A DNA stretch of 64,000 bases from Anoplopoma fimbria (Eukaryota > Chordata > Actinopteri > Perciformes > Anoplopomatidae), in assembly GCF_027596085.1 (NCBI RefSeq), contig NC_072465.1, positions 6,800,102-6,864,101 of the forward strand, given 5' to 3'. Shown here one piece after another: positions 29,183 through 40,730 of the stretch. How positions within the stretch are numbered: the first letter of the stretch is position 1; the number at the start of each line of letters is the position of its first letter. The notes under the pieces are model-generated. The model was not told the DNA's origin. It did no database searches and worked only from the letters and a program-made list of their open reading frames with translations. Both the position numbers and the translations under genes were made by a program.

Positions 29183-32100
29183 TTACTCGAGGAAGCCGTC
29201 CAGAGTCAGGCAAGTTGAAATTTTGGGTGGAGGCCTGGTTACCTTTTTCCTTTTAGCTTTCATCAGTGGTCGAATCTCTGATAACGGAGACTGGAGTGGA
29301 GCGCTTGGTTAAGGAATGATGCAACATTAGTCATGTTTATGGCCATCCAACAAATATTTAAACTCCGGTTTGATCTCAACCAATATCTGGCTCTGTTCAC
29401 TAGGTAGATGCATATTGCATCTCTCTGCTGTTTGGTGCTGAGCAGGTCGCGTACAATAGGTTTATCTAGTGAAGTAGTTTTGTTTAGCTAGTCCAAACAC
29501 AGCCAAGATGAATAGTCAACAACAAACAATCAAATTAATGATTAAGTTCAAATCAGAAAACCCTGTTTGACACACACATTCCACATGAGAGGAAAAAGGA
29601 TACAGGTTGGATGAATTTAGTACGTCCTCCCAAACCATCATAACCAGTTCTCACCTGAAACAAGAAACATTTTCTTTCATCAAACCACTAAAAGGCCAGA
29701 AATTACACATAATAACATTGGACCTGATGTGCAGGAGAAAGTTATGTTGTACGTACAGCTCCAAGCTTCCTCTGAGGGTCCAACATGCTACCGAAAGTCT
29801 TCTTTCTGAAGAGGATGGAGTTCCTCAAAAAAGGATCCAGGGATCCATCCTCGTCTCGAGTCTGAGGTAAGAAAAAACAATGTCAGACATGTGCAATAAT
29901 TTGAAAATGAACGTTGTTGAGTTTCATTCACAAAGCTACCTTGATTACAGATGAACTTTTCTCGTAGTGTTTGGGCCCAGACGACCTGAAAAACAAAGCA
30001 TTTTAATTAACATTTTATGGTATTTGTATTTAATTCTCTAGTATACAACAACACAAATTTAAAAAAAAAAAACTATATAATGAACATATGGCTCACACAG
30101 CAGCAGCTTTCACTAACAAAACAGAACACACATTCCCACAATGAGCTACATTAAACTTACGCCAGAGGATCAAGCCGCATCTTCTTGGATTGGAACTGCG
30201 TCTTTCTCTTGTCCAAATCATCAGGGGTAGTGACGTCGTACGTCATGTTGAGGTCAATGTCCTGACTGTCGGCAGGATGGTGGAAGCGAGGCTGCTTCAG
30301 CTCCATTGGGGCGGGGCTGAAAAAGATGGGTTCAGAAACCTTATCAGTAAATCACAGATAGTTTGTTATCTTGAAGGACAATTTGAAGCGAGTAGAGATT
30401 TCAGTCCAGCTGCTGGGTATTACACACCTTTCAAAGACGAGCCGACTGAGGGCTTCATTTGTCCGTGTTGGGGTGCTCAGAGTCCTCTGAAGAAACTCCA
30501 CTTTTTTCTTAAGACTCTGTGGAAAGACATACATGCAGGAATCACAACGATAACTTTCTCTGATAATGACAATAAACGCATATTTGGTGGATTCGCCTTA
30601 CAGAGATCTCCTTGTCAGCATTTGCCAAATCGTTTTGCAGAGACTTCATGTCCTCTTTGGTCTGATTCACCTCCACTGTGGCTTTGTGTAACTAAAATGA
30701 TAAAAATAAAAAATAAACTACAGGAATTCTGCATTCAGGAAAGGCTTCCTCCAGGTGTGGTGACTTACTCACATACTCAAACATAATGTTACCTTGTTGT
30801 TTGAGGTGAGCACTTCTCTCTTTAGCTTCTCACACATGTCATTTGTAGACTTCAGGCTTCCTTTTAGATTATCGTACTCTCTTAAAAAAGGAAGGAGGGG
30901 AGATAAACACATAGTTAGAGACAACAGGAAAGTGGTATTCACACAGTCACACTCATCAGCAGCTCTTGGGTTCCTTACTTTTTGAGCGAGATGCAGTAGA
31001 TGGAGAGCTGCTCCACTGCAGCCTGACTGACACCCATATCTGTGATCATGGACTCCACCTCTGCTCTCTGGCCCTGCAACAACATATCCAAGCTGGGGCA
31101 AACCAGCAGTATTAGTGCAAACCAGCAGTATTAGTGCAAACCAGCAGTATTAGTGCAAACCAGCAGTATTAGTGCACAGTGTGAGTATGACTTTCTATTA
31201 CAATGAAAAAAGACATTATACTATGCAGAGATTATGATACATCAGGGAAATGAGCAATACCTTATTTTTTGCTTGTATATCCAAAATACTCATACTGATA
31301 ATTTATAATATATGATATTTAAATATTCAAGACCATCAACATTTTTCTCACCCATGGAGAATAGCTAATATTGTGTTTTATATAGTGTGACCCAACTTTT
31401 AAGCCTAAATATGACAATATATGTATGAGAGCAGATACCTCTCATAGGTTTTCATTCTGGCCCTGAGTCTCCGGGCTTCCTCCTTGGCCGCCTGAGTTTC
31501 ATTCTGTTGCGTCTCAAGGTATGTCATCTGTTTCTGTCAAATACAATTAAAGAGATAAACAAAAAGAATTTGCAGAGACAAAATGAGTCAGTACAAAAAA
31601 TGGATTGAAACAATATAGAGAACAGACAGCTTACTCTGAGGGTGGAACAGAGCATCTCCTTTTCCATAATATCTTTCCGGACACTGTCCAGGTCTCTCCT
31701 CTGCTTGTCCACGGTGTCCTTCAGATTGTCCACCGTCTTCTGTTTGTCCCGCCAGTCTCGCTCTACAAATTGATCAGATGGACGATAAATGACTGCTGTC
31801 TGCTGCTTTCAACAATCAAGCATCAGCGGATCACACCATAGTGATGTTTCTCACCTTTGGAGTTTAAAAGCACCTTCATTCGATCAAGCTCATTCTAAGT
31901 AAGGGAGAAACACAACAACAAAGATTTGACACTTTAGATTAAATCTTTATGATGTGATGACAAGAAGGACCATCAGGTACACGATTATCATGGGTCTTTC
32001 CTCCTCTCAAGTAATTTCTCTGTTCAAACCTCCCTCAAAACATAAAAGATGCTTCAAGTTTGGTACCTGTAAGCTTTCGGGGTCCCTTGTGGCCTCCTCC

Positions 32101-32473
32101 TCTCCACCGATGTCAAAGTACAGCTTGTTGATAATGTGTCTGGTGCTGACCTACACATCAGGGAAAACAACAGTATTTAAATGTAAGTCTTTCTTCTGTT
32201 TGGTAAGTTGGTCCAGTCTCAGTAAAGTACTGTACCTGTTTTCTACACTGTGGACAGGTTTTCGTAGGGGCTGTCTGAAACCACTGGAGAAGACTGAGAA
32301 GAAAGGGAACAATTAGCCATTAATAACGTGTCAGATAAGTGAGTGTCGCAGAATGGACTTTCTATATCAGATTACCAGTCATAGTGGAAAGTGTGTCCGC
32401 AGTGGATGGCAGCAACATCTTTGGAGTGATCGAAGAAATCGGAGCAAATTGTGCAATAAGCTCGGATAGGCAT
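29183..32473 (-). CDS. traip: TRAIP, RING-type E3 ubiquitin ligase
   Basis: Replisome-associated ubiquitin ligase that drives CMG helicase unloading and interstrand-crosslink responses. Fifteen coding exons, in transcript order: 32473-32376, 32293-32236, 32150-32067, 31894-31855, 31762-31635, 31533-31439, 31092-30979, 30880-30793, 30691-30602, 30516-30428, 30316-30161, 29985-29940, 29861-29757, 29654-29604 and 29290-29183. Total 449 residues (human 469). The RING is complete: C7, C10, C25, H27, H30, C33, C46 and C49 (MPIRAYCTICSDFF at the start). A long coiled coil follows (about 75-290), then a conserved VRTGYDGLGGRTKFIQP segment and a basic tail. The C-terminus LTLDGFLE resembles the PCNA-binding end of human TRAIP but lacks the leading Gln. 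The start matches the human N-terminus residue for residue apart from position 6. Confidence 0.95.
31098..31173. repeat. Four tandem copies of a 19-bp unit at a traip splice acceptor
   Basis: Unit gcaaaccagcagtattagt is repeated four times without mismatch, starting 6 bp from the exon edge at 31092. On the transcribed (minus) strand the unit reads actaatactgctggtttgc, so it lies immediately upstream of the ccccag acceptor of traip exon 7. Each unit supplies a ctaat motif. Confidence 0.95.
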
Positions 32474-32699
32474 CTTTGTGTCACACGGATCAACCTGTTA
32501 TGCAAAGTGTACCAAACCGTATTACTTGACTTACAAAGAGTATTCTGCAATTCAATAAGCGTGACTGTATTCGTGAGTGTGAAACAACATTGTCTAGAGC
32601 TGCACGGTCAATGCTAGCTGTTGTCGGCTAACACTGACACGCTACTCGCCATGCTAACGTTAGCTAGCTCTGGTGAACGTTGGCTTATCATCAGTCGCC

Positions 32700-32900
32700 A
32701 TACTTACAAAAGGACGACGTTAGGTTACTACGTGGTCTTTCGTGATGCTTTCATGCATCCCTAATTTTAGTCGAGGTGAACTATATCCGGTAGAACTCGT
32801 CCTGAGATACAACAAGCACAGTGACGACTGTCCCGTTTCCGCGCTGTACGTTCAAACGTAAGCCCCGCCCTTTACGCTGCGTTCAGGGGTTACTCGGACA
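32700..32900 (-). promoter_or_regulatory. traip: Putative traip promoter
   Basis: Upstream of the traip start codon the sequence turns CpG-richer. It includes a tttccgcgc motif (about 32836-32844) that fits an E2F site and a ccccgccc GC box (about 32863-32870). An E2F site would suit a replication gene. The transcription start is not determined. Confidence 0.45.
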
Positions 32901-33504
32901 CTTGGTCGAAGAGTTATTCAATTTAATAACTGAATTACGGTTTCGTGTTTGGGCCCTTTATTTGCGGTGTGGCAAAGACTAACAATGATTTGGATTATCT
33001 AGTCCCAATTGATTATTCAATTTAATAATCCTACAACCTTTTTTTGTATTCAAGAAATCCCTTGAGCTGTAGTTTGACACAATTAAGTGTACAGAGCTTC
33101 TGTTTAAATCAAATGACAAGAGGAGCTAAAATATATCAGGGGCTACAAATAAACTATCATCACTCTTTTGCTATTTATTATTTTTTGCATCTGAATATCT
33201 CATGCATGCACACTCACGGTGAAACAATTAGCAGTTTAACTGATGTTAGTTACTTACTTTTTTTTTTTTTTACACCAAGGGTTTATTTTCTTACTTCGAC
33301 TTCAAGCAGGGTTGTGTGATGTCCTACGTGCTGTAAACGCACCACAACGATCAAACAAGCCACTCAGCTGTCGTTACACAACAACACGTACACACTGCTG
33401 TACGCAGCATCAAGTTACTGCATCACTGATTACAAATATTAAACAAATAACTTTGGTTTTGTCAGACTCGAATAGGCTTGTTTGGTTCTCCCGTGGACTG
33501 TAGG
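32901..33504. other. traip-mon1a intergenic sequence
   Basis: AT-rich, with a poly-T run at 33257-33270. No gene or known repeat recognised before the inserted element at 33513. Confidence 0.5.
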
Positions 33505-33933
33505 ACTGCTCCCAGGGGCGCCGCTAGGGATTTTGGGCCCCATGAAAAGAATCTTTACAGGGCCCCCAACACAGCGGCAAAATTTTTTGATGCTATTTTA
33601 CATACAATGATGCATTTTAATGGTATTTTTGACTATCATTACCATATTTGTGAAAGAAGAACAGCATGACAGTTGACATGTACAGTAGGGGAAGAACTGA
33701 GCACTCTGAATACAATGGAAGTCATTTATTTGCTGCACCACTGATTCTTAAATGGAAATAAACTCTTCCATGAAAAAATAGAAAAACTAAATATATGTTA
33801 GTTAATAACTTAGTGTCATTATTTTTTCTGTATTATAATTTCATCATCATTAGGGGCCTCTCTGGGCCCCCTCCATCATGGGCCCCTAGAATCCGTCTCC
33901 TTTACCCCCCTTTTCGGCGCCCCTGACTGCTCC
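33505..33933. mobile_element. Non-autonomous hAT-like element with 8-bp target duplication
   Basis: The element spans 33513-33925 (413 bp). It starts caggggcgccgc and ends with the inverse, cggcgcccctg, giving a perfect terminal inverted repeat of 11 bp. Both ends are flanked by actgctcc (33505-33512 and 33926-33933), an exact 8-bp target-site duplication as made by hAT transposases. Subterminal regions also mirror each other (gggccccat and atgggcccc). No transposase is encoded, so it is a MITE-like passenger. Confidence 0.9.
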
Positions 33934-34152
33934 ACAGCACTTCTCTGGACGATGACTTCATATCCCACAATTCCTACTTCCGTAACCTGACGTCCACTGT
34001 TAGCGGGGCTTGATGGCGAGCTAAAGAGGTACCGCTGCTCCTCTCTGCTCCTCCTCGCTGCTCCTCCCTGCTCGATAGCGAGCGAAAGTGGCAGTTTGAC
34101 AAGCGAGCGGTGGAGCACGACGATCAAATGCAGACAGCTCCGGAAATGAAAG
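33934..34152 (+). promoter_or_regulatory. mon1a: Putative mon1a promoter and first, non-coding exon
   Basis: A GC-richer stretch with ctcctc-type repeats ends at a donor, GAAATGAAAG followed by gtaata (34153). The matching acceptor is cctgtcag at 34608. An upstream ATG at 34128 opens a 16-codon reading frame that crosses this splice and stops at 34629-34631, five bases before the mon1a start codon. The left boundary is a guess. Confidence 0.5.
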
Positions 34153-34636
34153 GTAATACTTTGGTGGTAGTTAAACGAGTCACGAGGGCGCTTTGTCAGA
34201 ACAACGGCGGTGAAGCTATCCGCAGACACTGTGGACTGTCTGCTAAAGTTAGCCATCAAAGTAGCCTCAGAAGTTCTCCATCAGCATGCCATGTCTCTGA
34301 ACCTGCAGGGTGTGAACAGAAAGAGAACAAGTTCTAGTAAACACCAAGGAGACGTGTTCAGGAGTCTTTATCTGGACTTTCACTTTAGCGTCATCCAAGG
34401 TGTCGCTTGTAATGTCACGTTAGCAACAATAGTGAAAGTCTTTAGCTTTTAGTTTAATATACACATGGTTAAAGTCAGACCATGACATTTGAATGACTCC
34501 GGCACTAATGGACACGTGATAACAAGAGCACATCATAAATCATAATCTCATAAAACACAAAGCTGTTGACCTTTGATCTCTTGGCGCTCCGTCTGTCCGT
34601 CCTGTCAGGTGTGTGTCCCTGCCGTAAGTAGCAGTG

Positions 34637-35687
34637 ATGGATGGAGAAGCCCAAAGGGCCGCTGCCTCATGGGAGAATGGTACCCTCCTGGCTCCCGTGG
34701 ACCGCCTTCGCTCCGAGAGGGCGGAAAGCCCCACACCAGGTCTGGTGGAGGGAACTGAACCAGGTGAGGTCTGAGCCACATAATAATAATTAAGCCTTTA
34801 TTAGTCCCACAATGGGGAAATTATTTCTCTGCATTTAACCCATCCCGGAGGAGCAGTGGGCTGCAATGAAGCGCCCGGGGAGCAACTTGGGGTTAGGTGT
34901 CTTGCTCAAGGACACCTCGGCATGTTGCTGGTAGAGGGGTTTGAACCACCAACCTTGTGGTTACGGGACAAGCGCTCTACCTCATGTGCCACAGCCGCCC
35001 CAAGTTTTGAAAATTCACAGTTGAGAGTAAAGCCGAACCTACAGTGTGATTTAAATTTGGTGTAGCTCTTGATATCTGAACCACAGCAGAGTAGTCGTCT
35101 CTCTGAGACAATTAGAAAGCTCAAATATATTGGAAATGTGTTTTTTTTTTTTCTCCCAGTCCCAGGCAATATACACTCTAAATGTGACATAATGCCTTTA
35201 TTTGCAGAGACCACTATCCCACTACCAATGGGATTTTTTCTGTCATTTGTACTCTAATGCTTATTTTAGCAACTGTGGAGCTGTCTGGACATTACTGGAC
35301 TTGGATAAGTGGGTGATTGAATTGTATGAATTAATGAATGTATTTCTCCATCTCCTGGCACATCCCCCATGGGATTACATTATAAAACATGTTTACAGTA
35401 CATGAGTATAACGTTTACAGTACACCAATGTCATACATGCAAATAAACAGCTTCAAGTTGGGCTGGTCATGGATCCCTCAATAAATAAGTAGAGATCCAC
35501 TTTCTTGTGTCATTGATAATTATTTCCTCATTGGCATCCGGCCAGAATTAAGGTTCTATGATTGCTGCTTCAAAATAGACTCCTTGCAGCAGACTATGCC
35601 TGCGATAATATTGTTTTTCAATGGCTACGTGATTGTACCATGAAAAAAAGTGGAGCACAAAACACAACAGTTATTCTTATGTAATAC

Positions 35688-35774
<87 letters not shown>

Positions 35775-38700
35775 CCTAACAGATGGACAGAGAATGAGAA
35801 TGCACATCCTGTTTGTGCAAATACATTTTAACATGTGATCACAATGATCTGTTTTCTCAATCTGCCCGCCTGTTTGCAGGGAACGCCCTTGTGATAAACA
35901 TCACAAGTAATTAATTGGCAGAATGCAAGTGTTTTGGCTCTGTAAAACTAGACTGCATTAATAGTAATAATCTCTATAAGATTATGTGACAAAAAACTCC
36001 AACACTTTAGGAATGCCTTGCCATACCAACAGTGTCAGATGGAAACACTGCCATATACTTTCATAACATTACAGACATTACATTACAGTCATTTAGCAGA
36101 CGCTTTTATCCAAAGCGACTTACAATAAGTGTATTCAACATAGGTATTCAAGAGAACTACTAGTCACAAGAAGTCATAAGTGCATCTCCTTTCTTAAATA
36201 GCATCTAAAAGCATAAACCAGAGCAAAAGTATAGTGCAGAAGCAAATTACTACGAAGACGATATGTGCAACATAAGATAACATGTCCTGGCTTGTCTGAA
36301 AAAAATAAAAAAGTGTCATGTTGACAGCATGTAGGCGGCAGCACACGTGTCACATCCAGCTTGAACAAATCCAAATCTGACAGTTTTCTGGATTTGCTCT
36401 TCTTGTCGAGTCTTGAGATAAACATGACATTGTTATCTAGCTGAGTCATTATCAGACTTGGCGTTTTCTCTATTAACAATTCTTCTACTTTCTCTGAATA
36501 CGATAAGCTGGGACCAGAGTTTATCAATTTATCTTAACGTGGATGCTCTAAAAAGCAATTAGAAAACTAATAGCACAACTTCAATGTTGATTACTGAGGC
36601 TTTTTGTGGATTTTGGCATACATTTACTTGTTGGTAATTTTTTTCTGTTTTTGTTATAGCAAAGGATAAAATCCCACCTTGTAAATTGACCTGGCTTAAT
36701 ATAGAGTCTCCCTTTTCTGCTGCCTCTTTTGGCCAACATTAGCCCCGTTTGGGAATGTCTCAGCCACTGTGTGGGAGACGGTCCTGGATGGTTCACATAG
36801 AAAAGCTTGGGAAAGCAGCCTTGACCTGCTCTGCAGAGGGAGAGTTAACCTGACAAGGAAAACTGTGGTTTGAAAACCCACTCGTATATACATTTTTATA
36901 TACGAGTGGGTTTTTGTAATTGTTAGGAATTATGTGAAGATGATGCCACACTCAGACATGGACAATCCAGTCAAAGGGGAGATTTAATCTTGGTTGGAAG
37001 TGTTCTGAAACACAGTTTTTTACTCTCACAGGGGAAAAAACTATAATATATAAACTACAAATATTTGACAATCATTTATCCCTACATTGACACAGGTGCC
37101 GGTCAGAAGAGTGCCATGTTCGTCCATGCACAGTCTTTCGAGGACTTGACAGCGGAGGAAGGGGATCTGAAGGAGGCCGAACCGGACAAGTCTGGAGAGT
37201 GTGCAGAGGACATCGAGGTGCTGGTGGGAGAGAAAAGCATAGAGGAGCATCACAAAGACGACATCACATCAGAGAGTAGGCCTAAGGAGGAGGACGTGTC
37301 CAGTGAGGCATGGAGGAGCCACAGGAAACACGTTTTTGTGCTGAGCGAGGCCGGAAAGCCAATCTACACCCGCTACGGCACGGAGGAGGCCCTGTCCAGC
37401 ACCATGGGGGTGATGATGGCCCTTGTGTCCGTCCTCGAGGCCGAGAAGAACATCATTCGTTCCATACATGCAGGTCAGGATCTAATTTGGTTTTGTAAGT
37501 TAAAAATAAATGTGTGAAAAGTGCATTTTATGAACTATGTTTTAATCTGTGTCAAACATTTTGTGTCAGATGGCTGTAAAGTGGTTTTCCTAACCAAGAG
37601 TCCTCTGGTCCTGGTGGGCGTGTCTCGGACCTCTCAAACTGACAAGGAGCTGCTGCGGGAGCTGCAGTACATCTACTACCAGATCGTCAGCCTCCTGACC
37701 CTCACCCAGCTCAACCACATCTTCCAGCGCAAGCAGAACTACGACCTGCGTCGCCTGCTGGCCGGCTCCGAGTACCTCACCGACAACCTGCTGCATCGAC
37801 TAGACCGAGACCCCGGGCTGCTGCTCAGCGCCGTCACCTGCCTGCCTCTGGCCAGCTCCGCCAGGGACATGGTGTCGTCAGGCCTGCAGGCCGCCAAATC
37901 CGAGAGCCTGGTGTTCTCCATCCTGCTGGCGGGCGACCGCCTGGTCACTCTGGTGAGGAAAAAGGACCAGTTCCTGCACCACATAGACTTGCACCTGGTC
38001 TTCAACCTCGTCGGTTCCTCCTCGTCCTTCCGAGAGGGCGAAGGTTGGACGCCGATCTGTCTGCCAAAGTTCAACACCGCAGGATTTTTCCACGCTCACA
38101 TCTCTTACCTGGAGCCCGCTTCCCAGCTCTGCCTCATCCTGGTATCGACTGACCGAGAGGACTTTTTTAACATGTCCAACTGCAAGCAACGGTTCATGGA
38201 GAGGCTGAGCAAGCGCAGCGCCTACCAGGCCCTGAAAGAAGCCCTTAAATGTCCCAGCTATTCTGTGGCGCAGGTCGGCATCCCGGAGCTCAGGCACTTC
38301 CTGTACAAATCAAAGAGCTCAGGGCTGTACACCAGGTGGGCAGGACGTCTCCGTAAACAGTTTCAGAGTTGAACATAAGTCTCAAACACGCTTTGCAAAT
38401 CACGTGATATTTTTTCTCTCCTGTAATTCTTGTTGAAAAAACGCCAGGTGTTTCACTTGAAAAGATGCTTTTATTTATTTTCCTCCAGTCCAGAGTTCCC
38501 TGAAATGTACCAGTCTGATGAAGAGCAGGAAAGGCTGATGGGACTGTACCAGGACCTCCACAGCAGCTTGCATCATCCAACCAGACCCCTCCGCTCCTTC
38601 TACCGCTGTAGTGAAACTGAAAACCTGCTGGCATGGGTAAGCCTGGCATTGTGAGATGAGATGCTTGTAATTTCTTTGACAGTATTTTCCTGGAGATGGG

Positions 38701-39038
38701 GGCTCTGTTATGAGGACTGAGCACTTTGTATGTAAGGACAGTATTTTGTGTTTAAAAGATAATAATTTATAAGTTTGGCTCTTTGCGTTAAAAGATTTAC
38801 ATTTCAAAACTGAGCCAGAGCAATCATGGAAATACTACAATACTCAGTTAGACAGCCTTGTGACGCACCTCGTCCTGCTCTGCCTCCTCTCCTGCAGGTG
38901 ACAAGTGGCTTCGAGCTCTACCTCTGCTTCAGTCCGCTGGGGACCAAGGCCTTGGCCGTGTCTGCTGTCACCAAACTGCTGAAGTGGATCAGGAAGGAGG
39001 AGGATCGCCTCTTCATCCTGAGTCCTCTCACATACTGA
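34637..39038 (+). CDS. mon1a: MON1 homolog A, vacuolar fusion protein
   Basis: Subunit of the Mon1-Ccz1 complex, the guanine nucleotide exchange factor that loads Rab7 on late endosomes. Coding exons: 34637-34763, 37096-37473, 37570-38335, 38489-38636 and 38898-39038; 519 residues. The N-terminus carries the family mark ERAESPTPG, then an acidic disordered region. From about residue 125 come the three longin-type folds: [35 protein letters not shown] (seen here as [11 protein letters not shown]), [37 protein letters not shown] and the terminal [19 protein letters not shown]1A is preferred over MON1B because of the N-terminal motif and the mst1r neighbour. The 5' leader has a short upstream ORF. 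Intron 1 (34764-37095) hosts a SINE, a CA repeat and a hairpin. Confidence 0.94.
34780..35001 (-). mobile_element. tRNA-derived SINE, antisense to mon1a
   Basis: Read on the minus strand it starts ggggcggctgtggcacatga, with an A-box-like tggcacatgagg, then a B box ggttcaaaccc. A tRNA-unrelated body follows, with a tail ending ttccccattgtgggactaat and an aat-rich 3' end. This is the layout of a pol III SINE. It begins 16 bp after the mon1a exon 1 donor. Confidence 0.8.
35688..35772. repeat. (CA)n microsatellite
   Basis: About 41 CA units in mon1a intron 1, after a cga start at 35686. Confidence 0.95.
36063..36170 (+). repeat. Dispersed teleost repeat with 'catttagcagacgcttttat' core
   Basis: Contains attacattacagtcatttag then cagacgcttttatccaaagc gacttacaata, a module repeated widely in fish genomes and often part of SINE or MITE tails. 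Located in mon1a intron 1. Confidence 0.7.
36873..36914. repeat. Perfect 18-bp hairpin
   Basis: Left arm aaaacccactcgtatata (36873-36890), loop of six bases, right arm tatatacgagtgggtttt (36897-36914). The arms are exact reverse complements. It lies 181 bp upstream of mon1a exon 2. Its role is unknown; it could be the remains of a short palindromic insertion. Confidence 0.95.
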
Positions 39039-39462
39039 GCCCGACCTGCTGAAACAAAGAGCATCACCCTGAATGCTGAGGGGCCTGGTGCCGACGACTG
39101 CTGCAGATGATACAGTAGTTCAGTATTTGCTTAATGATTGTCACAGCTTTTTATTTTCTTGCTTTGGATTCCTCTGATCTAAATCACAGATTTGTGATTA
39201 AGTAGGTTATGCAATGAAGGCAAGTTAAAGCTGTTTTTATCTGGCTCGCTTTTTATAACTTCAAATTTGAACAACAACATATGAAGCAGCATCAGCAGCA
39301 TCGATGATGACACAATACCAACATGAACGGTGGTGTTTATATGCTTCTGAAGTTGTTTCGTAAATATCCGTTTTGCTGAAACAGACCTGTTCTGCCTCTA
39401 AGCCTATGAAAGATGCTGTCGTTGTTTTATAAATGCTTTCTCCTCAGTTCTTAAAAATCAGG

Positions 39463-39468
39463 AATAAA
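39463..39468 (+). terminator. mon1a: Poly(A) signal of mon1a
   Basis: AATAAA 425 bp after the mon1a stop codon. The interval 39039-39463 is taken as 3' UTR. A second cluster near 40001-40020 is an alternative. Confidence 0.45.
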
Positions 39469-40082
39469 GCTTGAATTCCAAAACTGGAATTTTTCTGAGA
39501 ACCTGCAGTAGAATGTATTCACTTGTTCTTCACATGTTATAACACATGCTGTTAAAATATGAGTTCACCACATTCCTGTTGTGTTTTATCCTTACATGAT
39601 GACCAATAACTGTAATTGTCATTTGACCTCTATGCACTTTCTTTATGCAAAAGGCACTCCTAAGACAAAGTCTGTAACCTGATTACTGCTGTCATTTATT
39701 TGTGTTTATGTAAAGGAATCTTCATTTCACTTGCTTGATCTTCCAGTGTCAATCGGAATTTCCCTTAATTTATCATAATATTTGTATTAATTAAGAAAAG
39801 TATTGTATGAAATTGTATCTGCTCCTATGTTATCACAAAGGTTCACTGTATTTCAAGGGATCCTGCTTTGCTTAAAGAAAACATCCCCACATCTGCCACC
39901 TCTAATCATGCCTTAATTAATGGTAAATGTTCAAAACCAAAATAGGGTTGTGACAGAACAGATTTATGACTGCTTTACGACCCAAGGATTATTAGATATA
40001 AATAAATCACTGGTAATAAAACATATGTGTCTTGCATGACTCTGACTTTACTGTTTTCTTTCTTTTAATAGTAGGCATATTA

Positions 40083-40345
40083 GTAAGTGATGGAGGAAGT
40101 ACTTATATCTGTTACTTAAGTAAAAATGACAAAATCGCTATGCAAAAAAAACCTGTAACTGAAGTAAAGGTACAAAAGTATTAACAGCAAAGTAGGGCGG
40201 AATGGTCACTTTCAGTGTTTTATTATTATATTATTGGAATAATCCCGATGCTTTAACACAAGCAGCATTATAATATTACAGCTGGTGGAGATGGAGCACT
40301 TTTAGTAGAAGTATAAAGTGCAATAAAATTCAAATTTCTAAAGTA
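40083..40345 (+). repeat. Dispersed teleost repeat, 'acttaagtaaaa' type
   Basis: Opens agtgatggaggaagtactta, then gttacttaagtaaaaatgac, actgaagtaaaggtacaaaa, a ttattatattattggaataa block and gcagcattataatattacag ctggtgga. This module order is a familiar repeat in percomorph intergenic DNA. The pieces at 24675-25090 look like the other strand of the same family. Confidence 0.7.
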
Positions 40346-40559
40346 AAAGCTTCTTTGGTACTTCTTGAGTAAATTAATTTATGTCAACCTCTGATAATAT
40401 AAGAAGGCTAATATTACATTGTTTGTTTCAAGAACCCTACTTTATGCTCTCTCATATACATTAATTATATAATGTATTCAAGGATATAAATATATTTACA
40501 GTGTACCATCATGAGTGCTGTCATATCAGTCTGTCATCATGCTGACCAGCCCCCCCCCA

Positions 40560-40730
40560 TGTGGATATACTGTACATTTTTTTTTTTTTTGTATTCTTAT
40601 TTTTTTTATTTTTATTCTATTTTTATTTTATTGTATAATATGTGTATTTATTATCTGTTTCTGTGTAGTTGAGCTGCTGCAACACCCGAATTTCCCCCAT
40701 GGGGATCAATAAAGGAATATAATAATATTA
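40560..40730 (+). repeat. Retroelement tail remnant
   Basis: A long T-rich stretch is followed by gttgagctgctgcaacaccc and cccccatggggatcaataaa ggaatat. This ending resembles the 3' tails of fish LINE or SINE elements and explains the apparent AATAAA there. Confidence 0.55.

Noticed and set aside
28846..29312. Plus-strand ORFs at the traip 3' end
   Set aside because: They lie opposite the last traip exon and its 3' UTR and have no recognisable product.
31098..31173. CRISPR-like repeat array
   Set aside because: The 19-bp units are directly adjacent without spacers, in a vertebrate intron.
34901..35001. tRNA gene on the minus strand
   Set aside because: A- and B-box-like motifs are present, but no complete cloverleaf is evident, and a long SINE body follows directly.
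37878..38297. 139-codon minus-strand ORF
   Set aside because: Antisense shadow of mon1a exon 3.
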